A stretch of DNA of 16,282 nucleotides, taken from contig CAJTXH010000060.1 of assembly GCA_910580005.1 (NCBI GenBank), positions 1-16,282 of the forward strand, given 5' to 3'. Of this stretch, positions 14,979 to 16,282 are shown piece by piece; positions within the stretch are counted from its first letter, which is position 1; the number at the start of each line of letters is the position of its first letter. This stretch comes from an uncultured Lachnospiraceae bacterium (GTDB lineage Bacteria > Bacillota > Clostridia > Lachnospirales > Lachnospiraceae). The translations under genes were made by a program, and so were the position numbers. The notes under the pieces are model-generated. The model saw only the letters and a program-made list of their open reading frames with translations. It searched no databases and was not told where the DNA came from.

Positions 14979-15019
14979 ATGCCACACTCCCTGTGGCATT
15001 TAAAGCTACATAAAATGCC
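14979..15019 (-). promoter_or_regulatory. Mutually exclusive stems in the kinase mRNA leader
   Basis: Minus-strand arms AAATGCC (14995-15001) and GGCATTT (15013-15019) form one stem. The segment 14992-14999, whose minus-strand reading is ATGCCACA, can instead pair with TGTGGCAT (14979-14986), an 8-bp stem with a 5-nt loop, 25 bp before the kinase ATG. The two pairings use the same bases, the pattern of a translational switch. Ligand or protein partner unknown. Confidence 0.45.
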
Positions 15020-15062
15020 TGCCTGGTTCTATATAAATAACTTAGCAGTTAATAATACTTAT

Positions 15063-15091
15063 ATTGTAACACAACCAGCTACTGCTATCAA
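15063..15091 (-). promoter_or_regulatory. Promoter of the kinase operon
   Basis: On the minus strand TTGATA (15086-15091) and TACAAT (15063-15068) lie exactly 17 bp apart, each matching five of six consensus bases. The predicted start near 15056 gives a leader of about 100 nt. Element copy 2 ends 18 bp upstream of the -35. Confidence 0.85.
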
Positions 15092-15109
15092 TATTATAAT
15101 TTATTTGAG

Positions 15110-15164
15110 CCACGTCCATTTCATAAAATTTCCAGTTATTCTGTACTGGTAAACGGACGCAGGG
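15110..15164 (-). repeat. Dispersed 55-bp element, copy 2
   Basis: This copy aligns without gaps to 16228-16282 (44 of 55 identical by eye). Both ends are conserved while the middle differs. Its outer arms CGTCCGTTT/AAATGGACG pair with one G-U on the minus strand, and its middle forms its own CCAGT/ACTGG stem, so structure is kept while sequence changes. It lies immediately upstream of the kinase promoter. Confidence 0.8.
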
Positions 15165-15321
15165 TTTTACATGCCAGGCTAAATTATTCTACTCCAGGGC
15201 ACGTTCCCACTACGTCAGTAATGACGCATAAGATCTGAAAGAACCAGATTTAAATGCCGGTGGAATCAGTTTTCTGCTGTAATAAGCATATCCATAACTA
15301 TCCCCACTATATTTAATATAT
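15165..15321. other. Gene-free stretch upstream of element copy 2
   Basis: No gene is supported on either strand. On the plus strand CGTCA/TGACG (15213-15226) forms a stem with a GTAA loop, and ATCTG/CAGAT a weak stem near 15233-15250. No promoter, tRNA or known RNA motif was recognised. It may be the remainder of the dispersed element, but copy 3 is cut by the window edge, so this cannot be tested here. Confidence 0.3.
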
Positions 15322-15371
15322 AAAAATGCCATAGCATTTATGGCGTTTAATACCATTTATATACTATGGCA
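15322..15371 (-). terminator. Terminator of the AIM24-like gene
   Basis: On the minus strand a stem GCCATA/TATGGC (15328-15344) lies two bases before a T-run (15322-15326). An alternative longer stem, TGCCATAG (15327-15334) with CTATGGCA (15364-15371), uses the same arm. It lies about 55 bp after the stop codon. Confidence 0.75.
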
Positions 15372-15424
15372 CATTTTTAAATATCTGTTACTAAATCTGT
15401 AATAATTGAAACCAGTCCAGATAA

Positions 15425-16105
15425 TCATTTTGAAGGAATCATTCTTGCAATTCTTCCTGCAAACTCATTAAAGTTTTGTGTCTGGAGTATAACCCTGCCT
15501 GGTCCTGTAAGCTTTGTAAGAAAAAGTCCCTCACCACCAAGAAAAATATTCTTAAGGCCTTTTACAGTTTCTATCTCATATGTAACATTTTTATCAAAAC
15601 CTACTACATTACCAGTATCAACTTTAATAACCTCACCTGGCGCAAGGTCTTTTATAACCTTATCACCATCTATTTCAAGAAACACCATGCCATTTCCTGT
15701 AATATCCTGGAGAATAAAACCTTCACCGCCAAAAAATCCAGCTGAAAACTTCTTAGTAAATGTAATATTAAGATTAACACCTGGTTCTGCACAGAGAAAT
15801 GCACCTTTTTGGCAGATAAGCCCACCTGTTTCACCTATATTTACTGGAAAGATTTCTCCTGCTACAGTTGATGCAAATGCAATAGATGCCCCTGGCCTTG
15901 TTGCCGTGTAATTTGCCATAAATAATGATTCACCTGCAAACATCCTTCCTACGCCTTTGAAGAAACCACCATTAGTATTTGTATTCATTTCAATACCATC
16001 AGACATCCATGCCATCCCTCCTGACTGGGTGTACATTGACTCTCCTGCTGCATCAAAAACAACCTCCACCGCTGGCATAGTACTTCCAACAATTCTGTAT
16101 TTCAT
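15425..16105 (-). CDS. AIM24/TIGR00266-family protein
   Basis: With the ATG at 16103-16105 (GGGAGG 4-5 nt upstream) the protein is 226 aa, starting MKYRIVGSTMPAVEVVFDAAG. A longer frame adds 11 residues with no support. It is made of glycine-rich beta repeats typical of the AIM24/TIGR00266 family: ESMYTQSGGMAWMSDGIEM, GGFFKGVGRMFAGESLFMANY, FSAGFFGGEGFILQDITGNG, IFLGGEGLFLTKLTGPGRVI. These have no signal peptide or membrane segment. The bacterial members have no settled function; the fold is a double-psi/beta-helix-like trimer by family knowledge. It stands alone, with its own promoter and terminator. It shares the upstream 55-bp element with the kinase operon, which suggests common control. 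Confidence 0.88.
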   Translation of the reverse strand: MKYRIVGSTMPAVEVVFDAAGESMYTQSGGMAWMSDGIEMNTNTNGGFFKGVGRMFAGESLFMANYTATRPGASIAFASTVAGEIFPVNIGETGGLICQKGAFLCAEPGVNLNITFTKKFSAGFFGGEGFILQDITGNGMVFLEIDGDKVIKDLAPGEVIKVDTGNVVGFDKNVTYEIETVKGLKNIFLGGEGLFLTKLTGPGRVILQTQNFNEFAGRIARMIPSK

Positions 16106-16181
16106 TTTTCCTCCCTTTCTATGCATAAACGCATACATGTTTAATAACTTTTATATAACTAAAACATATGTTGCAGTCGTA

Positions 16182-16210
16182 ATTATAACATAAATCCATG
16201 CTTATTGAAA
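16182..16210 (-). promoter_or_regulatory. Promoter of the AIM24-like gene
   Basis: On the minus strand TTTCAA (16205-16210) and a consensus TATAAT (16182-16187) are 17 bp apart. The weak -35 suggests that an activator may be needed. Element copy 3 ends 17 bp upstream of the -35. Confidence 0.7.
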
Positions 16211-16227
16211 GAAATTTTTATTAACTT

Positions 16228-16282
16228 CCACGTCCGTTTCATAAAATTTCCAGCCGTCCTTTGTTTGCAGACGGACGCAGGG
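16228..16282 (-). repeat. Dispersed 55-bp element, copy 3
   Basis: It aligns end to end with copy 2 and contains the 28-bp core shared exactly, in inverted orientation, with positions 48-75. Outer arms CGTCCGT/ACGGACG are a perfect 7-bp inverted repeat enclosing a 32-nt middle, with an inner CCGTC/GACGG alternative. The window ends at the last aligned base, so its true outer limit is unknown. Confidence 0.8.

Noticed and set aside
15110..15185. Cyclic-di-GMP-I (GEMM) riboswitch suggested by GGACGCAGGG and AGGCTAAA on the plus strand
   Set aside because: The conserved 5' segment before the first hairpin is missing, no plus-strand gene follows, and the downstream tetraloop-receptor pattern does not fit.
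1..16282. CRISPR array, tRNA or rRNA genes
   Set aside because: No regularly spaced direct repeats, cloverleaf with TTCGA-type arm, or rRNA core sequence was noticed by eye; a covariance-model scan would be needed to exclude small RNAs.

Overview
The window looks like chromosome of a low-GC, spore-forming and probably motile Clostridia, most likely a Lachnospiraceae-type anaerobe. This is inferred from the rpsF-ssb-rpsR operon, a CotJC-type manganese catalase remnant, a YvyF-like zinc/helix-turn-helix protein of the flagellar-operon type, an AT-rich intergenic style with strong sigma-A-like promoters, and a 7TM hybrid kinase plus a PAS-GGDEF-EAL protein. No species can be named from the sequence alone.

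Layout. (1) Positions 1-1500: the rpsF-ssb-rpsR operon on the minus strand, with a structured leader and a series of hairpins after rpsR. (2) Positions about 1500-4350: an accessory, decayed patch. It holds a broken IS transposase, two GNAT acetyltransferases (the second behind a strong promoter surrounded by repeated operator-like sites), and an unidentified gene fragment. It ends at a sharp junction with a 5'-truncated cotJC manganese catalase. (3) Positions 4800-6270: a membrane protein of the DUF3810 type with a zinc-peptidase-like HELAH motif on the plus strand. It converges on a shared bidirectional terminator. (4) Positions 6283-8206 (minus): serS followed by the YvyF-like gene, read from a promoter overlapping a long inverted repeat. 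(5) Positions 8223-15091 (minus): a probable operon of hybrid histidine kinase, FabF, a PAS-PAS-PAS protein with degenerate GGDEF and EAL domains, and a small secreted Fn3-like protein with a Pro/Thr/Glu-rich tail. (6) Positions 15322-16210 (minus): a monocistronic AIM24/TIGR00266-type gene with its own promoter and terminator.

The most interesting structure is a dispersed 55-bp element. Two copies (15110-15164 and 16228-16282) lie 18 and 17 bp upstream of the -35 boxes of the kinase operon and the AIM24-like gene, in the same orientation. A 28-bp core of the second is repeated exactly, in inverted orientation, at 48-75. Each of the two long copies is bounded by an inverted CGTCC/GGACG pair, so the element may be a shared operator or a structured RNA/DNA repeat. 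A second notable feature is the kinase-FabF-pseudo-GGDEF/EAL-secreted protein gene order, which suggests that a fatty-acid chain-elongation enzyme is tied to a signalling module. Other unexplained structures are a plus-strand hairpin with tandem GA mismatches and a GUAA loop at 1601-1632, mutually exclusive stems in the kinase leader, and an operator array at 4077-4170. No CRISPR array, rRNA or tRNA gene was seen.
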